DNA of 9,425 nucleotides, taken from contig WASR01000280.1 in the NCBI GenBank assembly GCA_009712615.1, positions 1 through 9,425 of the forward strand, given 5' to 3'. The notes beneath the pieces were generated by a model, which was not told the DNA's origin, made no database searches, and worked only from the letters and a program-made list of their open reading frames with translations. This DNA comes from Methanobacterium sp. Lineage in GTDB: Archaea; Methanobacteriota; Methanobacteria; Methanobacteriales; Methanobacteriaceae. The translations under genes and the position numbers were made by a program. Each line of letters opens with the position of its first letter. The stretch's first letter is position 1. Positions 8,568 to 9,425 of this stretch are shown in pieces.

Positions 8568-9425
8568 ATGAGTGAAAATAAATTAAATAGTTGGAATGAA
8601 GGGTTAATTAAACAATCCATAATCGATTTTCTAGAATCATCTATAGAGAGCGGTCCCTCTTTCATCAAACCCGAAGACAGGATTGCAAGTTTTGACTACG
8701 ATGGAACATTGAGCATAGAAAAACCAGCCCCAGCACAAATTCTCTATTTAGTTTCGACACTAATTTCAAAAGCCGAAGAATATCCACATTTAAAAAATAA
8801 AGAACCTTATAAGAGTATTTTTGAGATAGAACATGATGTTAAAGTAATTAGTGAAGAAGAAAAACCCCGAATTGTTAAATTGATGGCAGAAACATATGCG
8901 AATTGGAGTTATGGACAAACCCCTGAAGAGTATGAGGAAGATGTTATAAATTTTTTTCAAAAAGTGAAACAAGAAAAATTTGGAGTTTGTTACACTGATT
9001 TAATATACAAACCCATGTTAGAACTTTTTGAACTTTTAAAAGAGTATGAATACAGGATTTTTCTATGCACAGGTAGTGGTCGTGAATTTATTCGGACAAT
9101 ATCAGAGAGCGTTTTTAACATTCCTAAAGAGCACATAATAGGCACAACTGAAATTTATGAATACTACAATGGTAGTTTACGTAAAGTAAAAGAACCATTT
9201 AAGCAGATTGTTGTAGGGCCTGGAAAGGTTGAGCATATATTCACCAGAACCGGACGTTTACCTGCCTTTGCAGCTGGTAACTCTAATGGAGATATTGAAA
9301 TGTTAGAATCTGCTAAATTCAAGTTATTAATTAATCATGACGATGATAAACGGGAATACGCTTATCAAACTGGTGCCGAAAAACTGCTTGAAGTTGCTTC
9401 TGAAAATAATTACACAGTTGTGAGT
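8568..9425 (+). CDS. HAD-superfamily phosphatase, phosphoserine-phosphatase-like; runs off the window
   Basis: An open frame of 286 codons from ATG 8568 to the window edge, with no stop reached. HAD motifs are in order: SFDYDGT (41-47) with nucleophile D43 and acid/base D45; CTGSG (168-172); K220 as the likely motif III lysine; and GNSNGD (237-242) with D242. The long insert between motifs I and II (about 48-165, mainly helical and charged) is the kind of cap seen in the PF12710-like phosphatases of around 300-330 residues. The last visible segment resembles the end of that family, so only a short tail is probably missing. The ATG is chosen because GAGG (8558-8561) lies 6 nt upstream; an in-frame ATG at 8556 has no such site. 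The substrate is unknown: a small phosphomonoester is likely, and serB identity is not supported. No signal peptide is seen, so it should be cytoplasmic. Confidence 0.85.
   Translation, partial: MSENKLNSWNEGLIKQSIIDFLESSIESGPSFIKPEDRIASFDYDGTLSIEKPAPAQILYLVSTLISKAEEYPHLKNKEPYKSIFEIEHDVKVISEEEKPRIVKLMAETYANWSYGQTPEEYEEDVINFFQKVKQEKFGVCYTDLIYKPMLELFELLKEYEYRIFLCTGSGREFIRTISESVFNIPKEHIIGTTEIYEYYNGSLRKVKEPFKQIVVGPGKVEHIFTRTGRLPAFAAGNSNGDIEMLESAKFKLLINHDDDKREYAYQTGAEKLLEVASENNYTVVS

Noticed and set aside
8790..8972. Reverse-strand frame of 60 codons inside the HAD gene
   Set aside because: Antisense to the clear HAD reading frame and phenylalanine-rich, as expected from lysine/glutamate codons on the other strand.

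Overview
The window looks like ordinary core chromosome from a methanogenic archaeon, most likely a Methanobacterium-like member of the Methanobacteriales. The evidence is: AT-rich DNA with archaeal TATA-like boxes; ribosome-binding sites of the GGTGAT/GAGG type; a Kae1-Bud32 fusion; an archaeal GINS-associated RecJ-like nuclease beside ribosomal protein uS15; the large subunit of archaeal phosphomevalonate dehydratase (aconitase X); and an undecaprenyl-diphosphate phosphatase, which fits a pseudomurein-walled lineage. The assignment comes from gene content and protein resemblance, not from a search.

Layout. Positions 1-1898 hold two forward genes: ilvE (branched-chain aminotransferase) and uppP. 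They are separated by a 91-bp AT-rich gap with a perfect 14-bp inverted repeat built on the palindrome GTTATAAC. Positions 1899-1950 form a T-run/A-run gap where uppP converges on a reverse-strand CobT-type phosphoribosyltransferase (1951-3021). A 137-bp divergent promoter region follows. From 3159 to 8324 five forward genes are packed with gaps of 0-26 nt or overlapping: kae1-bud32, rdgB/HAM1, rps15, recJ/GAN and acnX. This looks like one operon, joining tRNA t6A modification, nucleotide-pool sanitation, the ribosome, replication/repair nuclease activity and isoprenoid synthesis. Oligo-T runs follow it. After a 243-bp AT-rich gap with a dyad element comes a HAD-superfamily phosphatase (8568 onward), which runs off the end of the window with only a few residues probably missing.

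Themes. AcnX works early in the archaeal mevalonate route and UppP recycles a polyprenyl carrier, so two steps of lipid-carrier metabolism lie in the window, though in separate transcription units. Three genes of the operon start exactly 3 nt after a GTGAT ribosome-binding core, and the rps15 site is written into the last codons of rdgB, implying translational coupling.

I saw no mobile element, CRISPR array, rRNA or tRNA gene, and no clear undescribed system. The best leads are non-coding or structural: the 21-bp-spaced GTTATAAC pair, a perfect 10-bp hairpin inside the start of recJ just after rps15, and the dyad upstream of the HAD gene.
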